Notes: generated by a model from the letters alone, not told the origin. DNA of 64,000 nt from Diphasiastrum complanatum (GCA_029204225.1 CM055095.1:47756510-47820509), one strand, 5' to 3'. Positions 10,857 through 22,721 are shown, counted from the first letter of the stretch. Numbers and translations: made by a program.

Positions 10857-12072
10857 CGCAGGCATCCCAAAGGGAGCCGGGAACCACGACTTAGCTTCCC
10901 AGCCTTCAACTATTGCCATCCAAACCCACTTGACACACAAGCAGCCAACTCGCCAACAACGATCAGACTTAACCAACTTGAAGTTCCGAAAACCAACATT
11001 GAGATCCAACCTGGAGCCATGCCAGATCGGGGGTCCCGACGTGGGTGACTTCCCTCCAAGCAAGCCGCCCGACATACATCAAACTTAACCAACTCGAAGC
11101 TTCGTTACAAACGAGTAACATCCATTCCAAGCAAGCGGTCTGACTTACATCAGACTTAACCAACTGAAAGCTTCGTCACGAGCGCTGGAAGCCAACCTGG
11201 CGCCACGCCAGACTGGACAGCCATAAACAGGTAACATCCACCCAAGCAAGCCATCCAACTCAGCCGACAGGTTAGAGCCCGTTCCCCAAGCAAGGAACAC
11301 TCAGAACCACAAGCCGCGACAGATATGGAAACAACCAGTTCCTGGACCAAATGGTCTCGACAGCATACCGCTGGCGCCACGGACCGAATGGTCCCGACGG
11401 CATACCGCTGGCGTCCCGGGATACGACCCTCAGCTATGTGCCAAGTTAAAAATTTTGAAAGCGGCCTTACAACTGGCGCTTTTACCGAACACTGAAACCC
11501 AGAAGGTAATCAGAGTCAGTTTGAGAAAAATCCCACTTTATTGATAAATCTGAGAAGGTTACATTTCAAATGTGTGACCGACCCTAGTCTCCGGGGCGCT
11601 AGCATGCCAAGGCGAGAGCCATGACAACATTCCAGCAAGGGAGGCTGAGACTTGGTTGGAGCTCGCCCTGAGTCGCAACCCGCACTCCCCTATAGTATTG
11701 GTGTGATTCAGCACCCCCCCTCATACCAAGCACTCTACCCAAGCTGGTAAAGCACGTTTTTCTCTCTCTAGGATTTTCTCTTTCTAGAAAGTCATTTTCT
11801 CTCTCTAGATTTTATTGATCCCCAGGCTTCCTTTAATCATGCCTAGATCGTGTGAGGTGATTGCACATCGATCTGAGCTCTCTGGACTTCGCTAGAACCG
11901 ATCAAAGATTTTCAGCCATAGGAACTTGGCGCCGGCTGGATTCTGGTCACAGTGGCGCCGGGAGCGGCGCCGGCGCCATTGGCGCCGGGAGCAGCAGGGG
12001 CGCTGCTGGCGCCGGGGACATAGCTGGCGCCAACGGCGCCGGAAGTAAAGCTTGTAAAGGTAGCTTTACAAC
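10857..12072 (+). mobile_element. LTR-like block, copy 2, with GGCGCC-rich 3' end
   Basis: Homologous to 7829-9032. Between 11926 and 12051 GGCGCC occurs eight times, against four in copy 1, so this segment has expanded or contracted by slippage. The first of these (CTTGGCGCCGG, about 11926) resembles the TGGCGCCG primer-binding start complementary to plant tRNA-Asp, so the true LTR boundary may lie there, with the GGCGCC tract in the leader. The block ends AGCTTTACAACA at 12072, and a short gag-like ORF starts 16 bp later. Confidence 0.7.
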
Positions 12073-12087
12073 ACTCCCCAAGAAGAG

Positions 12088-12258
12088 ATGGGTGCCCCTT
12101 CTGAACCTACACCAAGAGACAAACACATACCAGAGGCGCAACAAGATCTCTTTGAAGTGAAAATGCGTCAATACTTATCAAGTGCAATGATGGCTATGCT
12201 TAGTGAGGTGAAGAAGGACAGAGAAATAGAAAGGAAAGAATGGCAAGCATCCTTGTGA
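12088..12258 (+). pseudogene. Gag N-terminal fragment of the LTR element
   Basis: A 56-codon frame beginning MGAPSEPTPRDKHIPEAQQD and ending EIERKEWQASL-stop. It starts just downstream of the LTR-like block, where the gag ORF of a plant retrotransposon would begin, and is rich in charged residues. It is truncated: nothing recognisable follows before 12528. The family is not identified beyond its position. Confidence 0.45.
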
Positions 12259-12527
12259 GCCATGAACCATAGTCAATTATGGTGAAAATCTAGCAACTTC
12301 ACACATGTGGGGAGCCACATCAACAATGTGAATGATCTTTACCATGCTTTATGGTAGCACATAGATCACCTGCTGAGTAATACTACAATCTACATACAGG
12401 TCAGGGCTAGAGCACAATCTAGAATGCTACAGATCAAGGCTTCATTAATTCCTCACAAATAGGGAAAGTACACAAGCATAATAATGTATGAAGAAGACAC
12501 CAATATCGAACTAGAGAGAGAATACAA
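12259..12527. other. Remnant sequence, nothing recognised
   Basis: Short AT-rich segment between the gag fragment and the opposite-strand copia fragment. No feature is supported. Confidence 0.35.
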
Positions 12528-13936
12528 TTACAAGCAAAATAGCATGAGATCCAATTTTGACATTATGACCTTACAAAAGCTTGATTCATCATTTGAAATG
12601 AATGAGAACCATATGTCCATATGTGATTTTGCCATAGAATAAGCCACTCTTGGCTTGATCTCCTTGACTATTGAAGACATAGATCTGAAATTGGAAACAT
12701 GCAACCTCCTATGCCATACTTCCACCTTGGAAACACAAGTCATCAATGCAAAATCACAAGTACTTGCATTCTCATGCACATTTAACTTGAAAATGCCTCC
12801 ATATCTAGATCTACTTGCTAGGATCTCGTCACCTTTCTTTATAAAACAATTATTGACATTGAATTCCACTTCAAAACCATCATCAAATAACTTTCCAACA
12901 CTAATCACATTCTTTGTGAGATTAAGAACATAAAGTACATTGGAAAGTGATAAACTCATAGAAGAGATTCAAGGAACAAATTCCAACTTCTTCAATTGTA
13001 CATGCATCACCAACAGTTGTGTATATTGAATCTTTAAGTTCTTGAAAAGGTTCTAGTGAAACAAAAGAACTTTTAGTTGAATTCATGTGTGATGATGCAC
13101 CACTATCAATATACCAACATACATCATTAAAGGGTAAAAAGGAGAAGCTAGACATTATGAGAGATGCCTCTCCACAACTTGCATGTGAATCTTCTATGGT
13201 AAAATTGGCTTGATCTTCTTGAGTCTTCTTCTTGAAGATAGAAGAATGAGTTGAATCATCTTCTACTCCTCCTTGGTCTTTGTCCTTTGATTTGTCCTCG
13301 GTGAAGGCTTGAGAAAATGTGTTCTTGCTCCTCCCTCTTGACTTGTCCTTGGCAAAGTGAGCTTTGCCATAACCACCATACTTCCTTGAAAGTGTGTTGA
13401 TCTTCAGCAGCTTGTTCTTTTGCCTGCATTCTTCAGCAATAAGAACATGATGCAAAGTCTCCATAGATGGTAGCTCCTCCATGATAGCATAAGTTTGCAC
13501 AAAATTTGAATACTCTTTTCTAAGTTCATTAAGGACTACTTGAACAAGTTGACTGTTCTCTAGAGTATCTCCTATGCATGCTATCTCTCTGTGAAGATCT
13601 TTAACTCTCATTACAAAACTTGAAACACTCATCAACTCTTTGAAAACTAGAAAAGATCTTATTTCTAAGAGTAAGAAGTCTTGATGTGATCTTTGCTTCA
13701 TAAATGTTGTTAAGGATTTTCCAAGCCTGCTTGGCTGAGTTGCATGAACTTATTTCTCTCAACATCTCATCAGAGATGTTTATCTTTATGATATGAAGAG
13801 CAATCCTTGCTCTCTTCTTGAACCTCTGAGCCTCATCACAAGCTTCAGGTTCACTTCAATTCCTAATACTATGTCCATTACATAAAGAACCAACAAAGAT
13901 TCTATCCTATCCTTCCAAACTGAATAGTTAGAGGTA
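12528..13936 (-). pseudogene. Ty1/copia gag-protease fragment
   Basis: Minus-strand copia remnant. Near its N terminus come ARIALHIIKINISDEMLREI and SRLLTLRNKIF (UBN2-type gag). A frameshift near 13690 leads to the frame at 13701-12922, with VKDLHREIACIGDTLENSQL, a basic linker and the protease motif WYIDSGASSHMN. A second shift near 12940 leads to NVLYVLNLTKNVISVGKLF and the pre-integrase start EVWHRRLHVSNFRSM. The fragment stops before the integrase core. The gag zinc knuckle is not seen. It resembles the intact element at 26415-32275 (same DSGA.SHM and NLLSV-type motifs) but is clearly a different, older lineage. Its N-terminal side is cut at about 13940, where a gypsy LTR appears to begin. 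Confidence 0.85.
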
Positions 13937-13942
13937 GATAGT

Positions 13943-15024
13943 TGTTAGCAACAAAGTAAAATCAAAGTAAAATAAAATACCGTGGCATGTGTATTGTAAG
14001 TCCTCTGTGAGTACTTATCAATAAACTCCTACCATGGCATGTGTGTTATAAGCCCATGGGTAGAAACTTAATTGAATTCTAAATTTCTAAGTTACAAAAC
14101 TTAACTTAGAGAACTTAAACTTAGAAAATAAAAGATTCTAAGTTATCTTGAGTTCTAAGTCTAGAGCCTTAGGCTTTCTAAGTTAGAAGTTGAGAAGTTT
14201 AGAAGTCTTAGAATTGCAAGTTTTAGAAATTAATTCCATAAGTTAGTAGAAGCTTATGGAAGGCCCTTCTTGCTATAAGAAGAGAGGCATTTCCCTTGTA
14301 AAATAACACTTTTGAGATTATGCTAAATTGCTATCTCTTTTGAGATTATCTTGCTCTTTCATTTGTGTTCCCATTCGAAGGTGCATAGCTTGAGGGAAGG
14401 TGCTCGGGCCTCCTCTTGCCTCCTTTCATTGGATTATTGTGGCATGCTTGATTTGCTGATTATTAGTTAGCCGCAATTTATATTTCATTTCCCTTTGGGA
14501 GTTAGTATTAGTTTTATGGTTTGCTAGTTGGGAAGCCTTAGGCCTAGTTGTTGTTGATCCTTGCTAGTTGGGTACCGCCTTAACAAGTTTATTTACTTTC
14601 CAAGTAATGGCTAGTTGGGTAGTGCCTTAGCCACACCTTAATTAGTTTCTATTTCGAGCACCAGTTGGAAGCCTTGGTGCTCTCTTTTCATTTGACCCTA
14701 GCAAAAGTTTAGATAGATCCTATAATAAACTGGAAATTCCTTGATCAAATCTAGACAGTAAAATTGTCAGTTCTAGCTAGCGAGACTTCAGCTCAATGAA
14801 GAGTGCTGAGTATCTCAGTCGGTGGTCGGTACTGTGTACATGGGAAATCCAAATGAAATTTCAATGTACCGACAACCTCTGTCTGGAATGAGAACCGAGA
14901 TTCAGAGTTTCACAAGTTGTTAAGCTTTGTAGAACTTAGAAGGTGGACGACCTTACCTCTATACTACACGCACAAAAAGTCTCTCTAGACCTAGCCACAG
15001 TAGAAAGTAGAAATACTTCCAACA
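13943..15024 (+). mobile_element. Probable Ty3/gypsy 5' LTR
   Basis: The candidate LTR starts TGTTAGCAAC, exactly where the copia gag homology breaks off, and ends CTTCCAACA at 15024. It is followed after one base by a tRNA-Asp-type primer-binding site. Length would be 1082 bp with TGTT...AACA termini. No second LTR was found in the window, so the left boundary is inferred. Confidence 0.5.
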
Positions 15025-15025
15025 T

Positions 15026-15037
15026 TGGCGCCGCCGC
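15026..15037 (+). promoter_or_regulatory. Primer-binding site, tRNA-Asp type
   Basis: TGGCGCCGCCGC matches the start of the tRNA-Asp primer-binding sites known in many plant gypsy elements (TGGCGCCG...). It lies one base after the proposed LTR end, which supports that boundary. Confidence 0.55.
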
Positions 15038-15554
15038 TTTCTAAGTTTTTTTTTTTCTACATAGCTTACTTGTTTTATTTTTTACTAACGTGCTTGTGTG
15101 TATGTTTGCCTGCTATTATCCTTCACACTGCAGCACAAGACTTCTCTCCAGGTCCTACACGAGCTGTTGAGCAACCTATCAAGTTGGGGGGAAGCAACAA
15201 AAGTGTCAACTTGGCATTTTCTTTCAAAGAAGTGACCGAAGTGACATTTTTTTCGACCAATCAGATATATCAGAATTCGTCAGATTGTCTGCAGCCATAA
15301 CAGGACATCATCTTTCATCCTACCACCTCTACGATGTCTGACCCTACTCAGATTTTCTGAAAACCCACTGTTTTACTGTCAAAATCCTTTGTTTTCCACC
15401 CAAATTTTTGGGTCGAAATTCGCCGGATTCAGTGAGGCTAGATCTATGAAAGATTAGTCCTCTAGCAGCTCCACGAATTCTATCTTAGAGATTTAGCTTG
15501 TTTCTGCCAGAAAATCACTTTTTTCATTATTATCCTTATCTATCAACAAAACTT

Positions 15555-16130
15555 CCGTATCAGAATTCGCTAACCATACCGCGAAATTGCCCACAGTCTG
15601 AACGATTTCTATACATCCTCTGTGAATTCTGTCCTTTACAAAGAAGCCAAAAAAATTAAAAAATCAATATTTTGTTTGTGAAAACTCCTTATCAAAATTC
15701 GTCGACCATACCACAAAATCGAATATGCATGATTTCTAACGAATTCAAAAAAAAAATTAAAAAAATTCTTAGTATTGAAATTCGTCGACCATACCACGAA
15801 ATTGCCAATCGTATGAATGATTTCTATACATCCTCTACGAATTCTGTCCTTTACAAAAAATTCCAAAAAATTAAAAAATCAATATTTTGTCTATGAAAAC
15901 TCCTTATTAGAATTCGCCGACCATACCACAAAATCGTCCACAATGTACACGATTTCTAGCGAATTCTTAAAAAAAAATATTTAAAAAAATCTCAGTATCA
16001 AGATTCGTCGACCATACCACGAAATCGCCCACAGTCAACGATTTCTATACATCCTCTACGAATTTTGTCCTTTACAAAAAATCCAAAAAAATTAAAAAAA
16101 TCCATATTTTGTCAGTGAAAGTTTTCTATC
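15555..16130. repeat. Tandem repeats in the gypsy leader (about 2.5 units of ~225 bp)
   Basis: The phrase TTCG(T/C)CGACCATACCACRAAATYG recurs at about 15564, 15697, 15780, 15911 and 16003. It alternates with CGATTTCTATACATCCTCT and A-rich AAAAAATTAAAAAATC stretches. The period is about 220 bp, made of two related halves. The array sits between the primer-binding site and gag, in the untranslated leader. Confidence 0.85.
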
Positions 16131-16267
16131 TGAATTCGCGAGTACTGTATTCTGATTCAACAGTCTGTTTGTAGTTCTACTCTTGTCTGTGAATTCTATT
16201 ACTCCAAAAAAGTACAGATTCTTGTCCAAATTCACTATCTTGCAAGTAAACCACCTTTTGACCTTCT

Positions 16268-17590
16268 GTGGCCAAGTACAATACTTTACTAATCATTTGT
16301 ACTGTTATTCTTTTCTCATTCTGCATCATGTCAACAGATTGTGCTGAATCTTCTAATCCTGCACCTCCACGCCTAGAACGCAGAATCTCACGGAGTGCTG
16401 CACCAAAGTACGATGGAGAATCTGACCCAGTTAGATTTCTTCAAGACTTTGATAATGCATGTCACTTCTATGGAGACATCTCTGACATTGAAAAGCTCAA
16501 ACTATTTCCTATGGTGCTCTATGGAATAGCCAAAGAGTGGTATCTCAACCTAGAAGTTCTTGATCTTATTCCTTGGAATACCCTCACAGACGCTCTTATC
16601 AAGCGTTTCAAACCTTCTAAACTGACTCAAATCCCATTCATCCAAATTACACATATCAAGATGCATCACAAAGAGTCTGTAAGAAGCTACATTGAACATT
16701 TTAAACGTCTCAAGATAGAATGTGTTGATGAGAATATCACCGAATGAATGGCCATCAAATTATTCCTAGTTAGACTCCCTAAAAGTATCCGCCGAGATCT
16801 GAAACCAGTTGATCTTTATGATCAACTTAAGGATGTCATGATTGATGCCATTCGCAGAGAAGACAAGGGGTCCGATGAAGACTTTGATTATCGCGACAAG
16901 TAATCCAAACTTCCCAAACCTCTTCACAACCAGAAGATTGAGAATACAGCCCAATCTTCAGAACTTCTACATCAAATGGAAACTTGGCAGAAAGCACATG
17001 GACAAACTAACTACTGATTTGTAAAACGCTATGAGAAATATTGCTAAAAATCTTTTCCAACAAGAGAAAATGTCTAGTGTCCTATCTGTTCGCAGACTCA
17101 CACTACTAATAAGTGCCCCCAACTGAAAACCCATTTCCCATTAGCACCCAGACCTATGTCTCATCATTATCGCCCTTTCACTCCACAACAATCCATGCCA
17201 CTACCAGGAGTTTATCAACCACGACCGAAAGCACCCAATTAGTTCCAACCACGCCAACAGTTTGTCGTTAATCAACCCGTTTCCCAACCAATTGTGCATT
17301 TTTTTATCCAAATTCCATAGATCCAGCAACTTATTTTGTGGACGACACTACTCCACCAAGATACTCCTCTGAACTGGTGGTATATTATCCATATGATCCT
17401 AATGCCCTGATCTATGATCCAAACCAAGTTGTGTTTACAACGCAACAATTTTCCGTAATCTGTGTATGTTTTATCTATGCAGGTAAACATCCTAGTATTC
17501 GTTGTCCAGACAAACTTCATCTTCCACCAGCTTGTGAAAGTTGTGGCATTGAACACCATGTTAAGGATTGTCCTTCACACTTGCTCTGAC
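16268..17590 (+). pseudogene. Ty3/gypsy gag with zinc knuckle, degenerate
   Basis: The first frame (16268-16747) opens with a hydrophobic stretch and then shows a retrotransposon gag domain: PKYDGESDPVRFLQDFDNAC, KLKLFPMVLYGIAKEWYLNL, and later ESVRSYIEHFKRLKIEC. An in-frame TGA at 16745 is followed in the same frame by MAIKLFLVRLPKSIRRDLKP up to 16903. Further decay leads to a zinc-knuckle-like CESCGIEHHVKDCPSH at about 17541-17578. No protease, RT or integrase follows, so the element is truncated. The hydrophobic start suggests the real gag begins at a later Met or that the leader is read through. Confidence 0.8.
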
Positions 17591-18603
17591 ACAGTTGTGC
17601 TACTTCTGGGAGATTTATTGATTGACGTTTGTTATGTGAGTTTGAATATGTGTTTGTAAGTCCGTAACCTATGTCGTTTTGTGATCATGTTCTTTTAGTT
17701 TGCTCATCTTTTTACTTTTCTTTTTACACCCTTTTACGTTATGTTTTTTCTTGCATGTCTGTCAGTCAAAGAATCTTTAAAGTAATCAGACTTAACTTTC
17801 AGCTTCTATTCCGAAACATTCAATTGTTGTACAGAGTCAGAAAGATCACACAACAACATTACCTTGTGCACTGCCATTATCACCATACTCCATCAGATAT
17901 TATCTACCGGTGTCCGGCCAACACAAATTATATTCACAAGCAATTTTGTGCAACAAAGCACAATTCAAAAGCGAGAAAAAATCACTACTCAGAAGACACA
18001 AGCCAGAGACCACTCACACAAGCTTCCAAGCAGTATTTTTTTATGAGTGGACTCCCAAAAAACAACATACAGGTTGGAAAAAAAGCAGTTAAGGGACTTC
18101 ACAACAAATGTTCTATTTGAAAACCAATGGAGCACATTATATGTGCCAATATTATCCAACAAAAGATCCATCTTCCTAACAAGATGGAATGTTCACAAAA
18201 ATCACAACCACCTTCAATAAGCTTTTGGTTTTATGTAATTGATACAAAATCCACACTTTTTCAGCTGTATATCCATGCCCGCTACTTCAACAAGTTCAAA
18301 AGTTGCAATGACAAAAAAACCCCGAATCCATCAGTGAATGGAATTATAGATACACAACCCCAAGGACGAATGTCATTTTCAACGACAAACAATGATGACT
18401 CTTTGAAAAATTGTACATTGAGCATTGGTTATAAACATGTATAAAAAGACACTGAGCATTGGTTATGAACATGTATAAAAAGACACACAAGATCCGCCAT
18501 AAATGTAAAGACTTCTTGTGAATTGGACAACAAATGAAATTGAATATGTTTGAGCTTGTTTCTAACAAACTAAATGTTGCTACTCTTCTCACTATAGGAG
18601 TTT
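17591..18603. other. Unassigned AT-rich DNA between retroelement fragments
   Basis: Short frames exist on both strands, but I recognise no protein family. A ~25-bp direct repeat (CATTGGTTATRAACATGTATAAA) occurs at about 18423 and 18456. This may be further decayed retroelement sequence. Confidence 0.35.
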
Positions 18604-19526
18604 TCAAAAAAGTGTACTACCAAATCCTATGTGTGAATTCGCGTATTTGTCTTTGACCATAAAAGCACCTTCATCCATTTTGACTTGAGGAGATGCTATA
18701 ATTGTATTTGCTTGTTGATCCAGTTGCTTGGCTGCATTCTTCAATTTGAGAATTCGACAATCTTGGATCTCATGGTTATTGCATTTGCAATCCCTGCAAA
18801 ATATCTTCTTTTTTGACGAATGTAGATTTGATGATTGTTCTTGACTTTGAGTCTGTTTTTGATTCGATGCAAACTGCTTGGATCTTTTCTGCTTCTGTCG
18901 TTTCGAGCCCTTGTTGACATATAGGACATGAGACGAAGAGGTAGACAAAGTGTCTTGACTTCTTCGAATATCTTCTTTCAGCAACATAGTGATAACTCTG
19001 ATAAGAGTTAAATCTGAGTGTGTTGTGATGATCATCACCTAGTTCTCATATGTAGAGGACAGGCTTGAAAGCAATGTCATAATTGTGTCTTGATCATCTA
19101 TGATTGATCCGACAACGGCCATCTGTTGCAAGAGATTCTTAAACTAGTTAATATGATTCTGAAGACAATTATTATTCAACATCTTGAGTTGTGTGAAAAT
19201 TTTCCTTCGAAGATGTAACTTAGTAGTTACGTCTCTCACATCATATAGTGAGCTCAATATGTCCCAAACTTATTTCGAAGTTTTAGCTTCAGCTATGCGG
19301 CCAATTTGAGTATCTTATAATTGAGAATAATAAGTGCGAAAGCTTTACCATCCTTCGATTTCCATTTTGATTCTTTTGTGTCATCTTCAGGTTTTACTTC
19401 GATACTTGTAACAATATCTCACAACTCGTTGGCTATTAGCAAGGTCTTCATCTTAAATTTTCAGAAATGATAATAAGATCCATTGAGCTTGTCTGCGATA
19501 AGACCAGCTTTACTTTGAAAATCCAT
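18604..19526 (-). pseudogene. Copia element A: gag, minus strand, decayed
   Basis: Copy A of a Ty1/copia family present three times here. Gag begins at 19526 (ATGGATTTTCAAAG) and runs leftward: a UBN2-type domain, the DVRDVTTKLHLRR segment, VMIITTHSDLTLIRVITMLL and a zinc knuckle FCRDCKCNNHEIQDC, then DEGAFMVKD. It breaks off at about 18604. In-frame TGA codons replace the expected Trp codons at 19463-19461 and 19421-19419. Both stops also occur at the homologous sites in copy B, so they predate the duplication of this lineage. Protease, integrase, RT and RNase H are missing. Confidence 0.85.
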
Positions 19527-19669
19527 CTGGAACTTAGTCTGTCGATTGTATCGATGACGCTAAGATGTAGTGATGCCAACAACAGAAAATCAATTCTCTA
19601 ATACTGAAATGATGGAAGGAACTGAAGAATGTGATATCAATTTGAGATCGTGAAAGATATCAAGTATTA

Positions 19670-19837
19670 GAGCTTTTCGCTCTGATATCGAAATAGTATT
19701 AGGCCCAGATAGAGATCACATCTCTGATACCATGACGGTTCAGATAAAGAAGTAGTGATCTAGCACTGATACTACGATAGTATGTTTTGATACCATGTAG
19801 GTATGCTCTGATACTATGTAGATAAGCTCTGATACCA
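19670..19837 (-). promoter_or_regulatory. Leader of element A with primer-binding site and several PBS-like repeats
   Basis: The primer-binding site proper is TGGTATCAGAGC on the minus strand (19837-19826), directly beside the LTR end. Related TGATAC(C/T)A-type motifs follow at about 19808, 19788, 19765, 19735 and 19681 (plus-strand reading), spaced roughly 20-55 bp. Element B has the same arrangement. Confidence 0.7.
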
Positions 19838-20090
19838 TGTTGGAAATAGGTGAGTAATAGAATGCGAAAACTTCCTACTTCCAATGCATGACTACGCCTA
19901 TCAAAAATTGAACAAAGCAGTAGTGATGAAAATCACGTTCAATCTTTAGCAACTAACTTTCGCTAGATATTAAGTGATTACGTAGCCAAACATAAAATAT
20001 TGAATTCTCAGACAATTTTTATCAGCTACAAAAGCAATACAGAGATGCATGCATTTTGACACAAATTGAACGCAATAAGGAAATAGCATT
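19838..20090 (-). mobile_element. Element A LTR, 3' quarter (interrupted by element B)
   Basis: Reverse complement of the last ~250 bp of LTR B. It ends CCAACA on the minus strand next to the primer-binding site. At 20090 it is interrupted by the start of LTR B. Its missing part is at 22722-23636, in the same orientation. Confidence 0.85.
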
Positions 20091-22721
20091 TGTTGGATTA
20101 TTCTCCTTCTTACTAATCGACTAATCGATTTCAATCCTCATCCATCGTTTATCTAGTTCTACATATTTTCTCGTGTTTTTTTACAGTCTGCAGAATTACA
20201 AGTGTTTTTACACAATCTGTAGAAATATACAAAGTTTGACAACAGTGTCGCATTTTCTCTCTCTACAATCCAAACAGTGTCGCATGCCAAGAATTACGAG
20301 TAAAATTACAGTGTCGTATTTTTTGCATTTTTGCGACACTGTCGCATGTTAGGAATTACATGTAAAAATGCAGTGTCGCCTTTTTCACATTTTTCGCCTG
20401 TCAAGATTTGCGAGTAAAACTGCAGAGTCACATTTTTCGCATTTTTCAAAGTGCCTCAAATGTTAAGGAAATGACTTTGGCAAAGTGTGGAGCTACCCCA
20501 ATATTAAGGAAATGAGATTTTATGACATTGTCGTCTTTTTCGCAAAAAGCTGACACTGTCATCTTTTTGCGACACTGTCGTCAGTGGCAGTTTTAGTTCA
20601 TTTCTGCAGAGTGACAATTTTAGTTCATTTATGCAGACAGACTGTTTACGACCAATTTTCACCGCTTATCAACAATCAATTTCTGAGAAGGAACTGGATG
20701 AATGCTAGCAGACTCCAGCCAACTGGCAATCGCATTTAACGACCTAATTACTTAGTATAAATTAGCTGTTCATACATCTCATTATCAATGTTCAAGATCT
20801 GAAAATGTTGTTGTGAATTGTGAAGGAGTTGAGTGTTATTACACGACGCTTCCTGCGCTCTCATCAAGTAGATCGTTCACAATTAGAAAGTATTGTTGTT
20901 AGCTCTCTATCAAGCTTTGAAGCTTGAACTCTCTTGAGCATTTCAACTCAATTTTTAGAGATTTATTTAGAGTTGCTATTGTGCTATTGCTTATCAGCAG
21001 AGTTGCTTATTATCAGACTTATTCTCAGTTACTCAGAGACAGCTTAGAGTGCGTGGTTTCTATCCGCTATTGTTTTGCGCTCATTAGCATCTGATTTTAT
21101 TTTTGTGAATCAATACTATTTCTTATTGCGTTCAGTATATGTTAGAATGCATGCATCTCTGTATTGCTTTAATAATTGATAGAAATTGTCTGAGAATTCA
21201 ATACTTTATGTTTGGCTACATAATCACTTAGTATATAGCGATTTCAAAGTTAGTTGCTAAAGATTAAACGTGATTTCCATCACTACTGCTTTGTTCAATT
21301 ATTGATAGGCGTAGTCATGCATTGGAAGTAGGAAGTTTTCGCTGTTACATTGTCTATCCTATTTTTGACATGGTATCAGAGCGTACCTATATGGTATCAG
21401 AACATTCTTCCATAGTATCAGTGCTAGATCACTACTTCTTTATCTGAACTGTCACGGTATCATACATGTGATCTTTATCAGGGCCTAATACTATTTCGAT
21501 ATCAGAGCAAAAGCTCTAATACTTGATATCTTTCGCAATATCAAATTGATATCAAACTCTTAGTTCCTTTCAACCTTTCAATATCAAAGAATTGATTTCT
21601 TGTTGTTGGCACTACTACATCTTAGCATCATCGATACAATCAACAGACTAAGTTCTAGATGGATTCTCAAAGTAAAGTTGGTCTTATCGCAGACAAGCTG
21701 AATGGATCCAATTATCATTTGTGAAAATTTAAGATGAAGACCTTGCTGATCGTCAACGAGTTATGAGATGTTGTTAAAGGTATAGAAGTAAAACCTGAAG
21801 ACAACACAAAAGACTCAAAGTGGAAATCGAAGGATGGTAAAGCTTTCGCACTTATTATTCTCAATATATCAGATACATAGATTGGACACATAACTGAAGC
21901 TAAAACTTCAAAAGAAGTTTGGGACATCCTGAACTCACTATATGACATGAGGGACGTAACTACTAAGTTACATCTACGAAGAAAATTCTTCACATTCAAG
22001 ATGTCTAATGGTGATTCTCTTCATAGTCACATTAACCAGTTTAAGAATCTCTTGCAACAGATGGCCACTGTCGGATCAGTCATAGACAATCAAGATGAAA
22101 TTATGACATTATTTTCAAGCTTGTCCTCTTTATATGAGAACCGGGTGATGATCATATCGACACACTCAAATTTAACTCTTACTAGAGTTATCACTATGTT
22201 GCTGCAAGAAGACAATAGAAGAAATAAAGACACTTTGTCTATTTGCTCCTCTCATGCTCTATATGTCAACAAAGGCTCTAAGCGATAGAACCAAAAAAGC
22301 TCCAAAAAGGCTGCAACGAATCAGAAGCTGATTCAAAGTCAAGGACAATCATCAAATTCACAGTTGAAGAAGAAGATGTTTTGCAGGTATTGCAAGCACA
22401 ATAACCATGAGATCAAGGACTGCCGAATTCTCCAAGCGAAAAATGCAGCCAAGCAACCTGATCAACAAGCAAACATAGTTTCATCATCTCCCTAGGTCGA
22501 AGTGGACGAAGGCGCATTTATTGTCAAAAACCAAAGTTCATTTTTGGATGATTCATGGTTTCTTGATTCTAGAGCAACTCAACACATGACCAATCAATGT
22601 GAGATTTTCTACTCCTACATGCCTTACAGCACGAAGAAATTTGTTCATCTTGGTGACAATAGTACTCACACTATTGAAGGTGAAGGTACTTGTAAGATTA
22701 CGATTCATCTTTTTTTCGAGA
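20091..22721 (+). mobile_element. Copia element B: LTR, leader, gag and partial protease, inserted in LTR A
   Basis: LTR B runs 20091-21370 (TGTTGGATTATTCTCC...TTTTTGACA, 1280 bp), with the primer-binding site TGGTATCAGAGC at 21371-21382. Gag starts at 21659 (MDSQSKVGLIADKLNGS), with in-frame TGA at 21722 and 21764. Later parts include RDVTTKLHLRRKFFTFK, VMIISTHSNLTLTRVIT, zinc knuckle FCRYCKHNNHEIKDC and protease-like WFLDSRATQHMTNQ, where the expected DSGA is DSRA, a likely inactivating change. The copy stops at about 22721 with no 3' LTR. Flanks GCATT (20086-20090) and GTATT (22722-22726) resemble a 5-bp target duplication with one change. Confidence 0.85.
21371..21510 (+). promoter_or_regulatory. 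Primer-binding site and PBS-like array of element B
   Basis: TGGTATCAGAGC at 21371, TGGTATCAGAAC at 21392, TAGTATCAGTGC at 21413, CGGTATCATAC at 21454 and GATATCAGAGC at about 21498. The first is the standard initiator tRNA-Met site adjoining the LTR; the rest are degenerate copies in the leader. Confidence 0.75.

Noticed and set aside
15555-16130. CRISPR-like spaced repeats
   Set aside because: Repeats are degenerate, not short and regularly spaced by unique spacers, and lie in a plant gypsy leader.
17671-18120. 149-codon plus-strand frame
   Set aside because: No recognisable domain, biased composition, and positioned between retroelement fragments.
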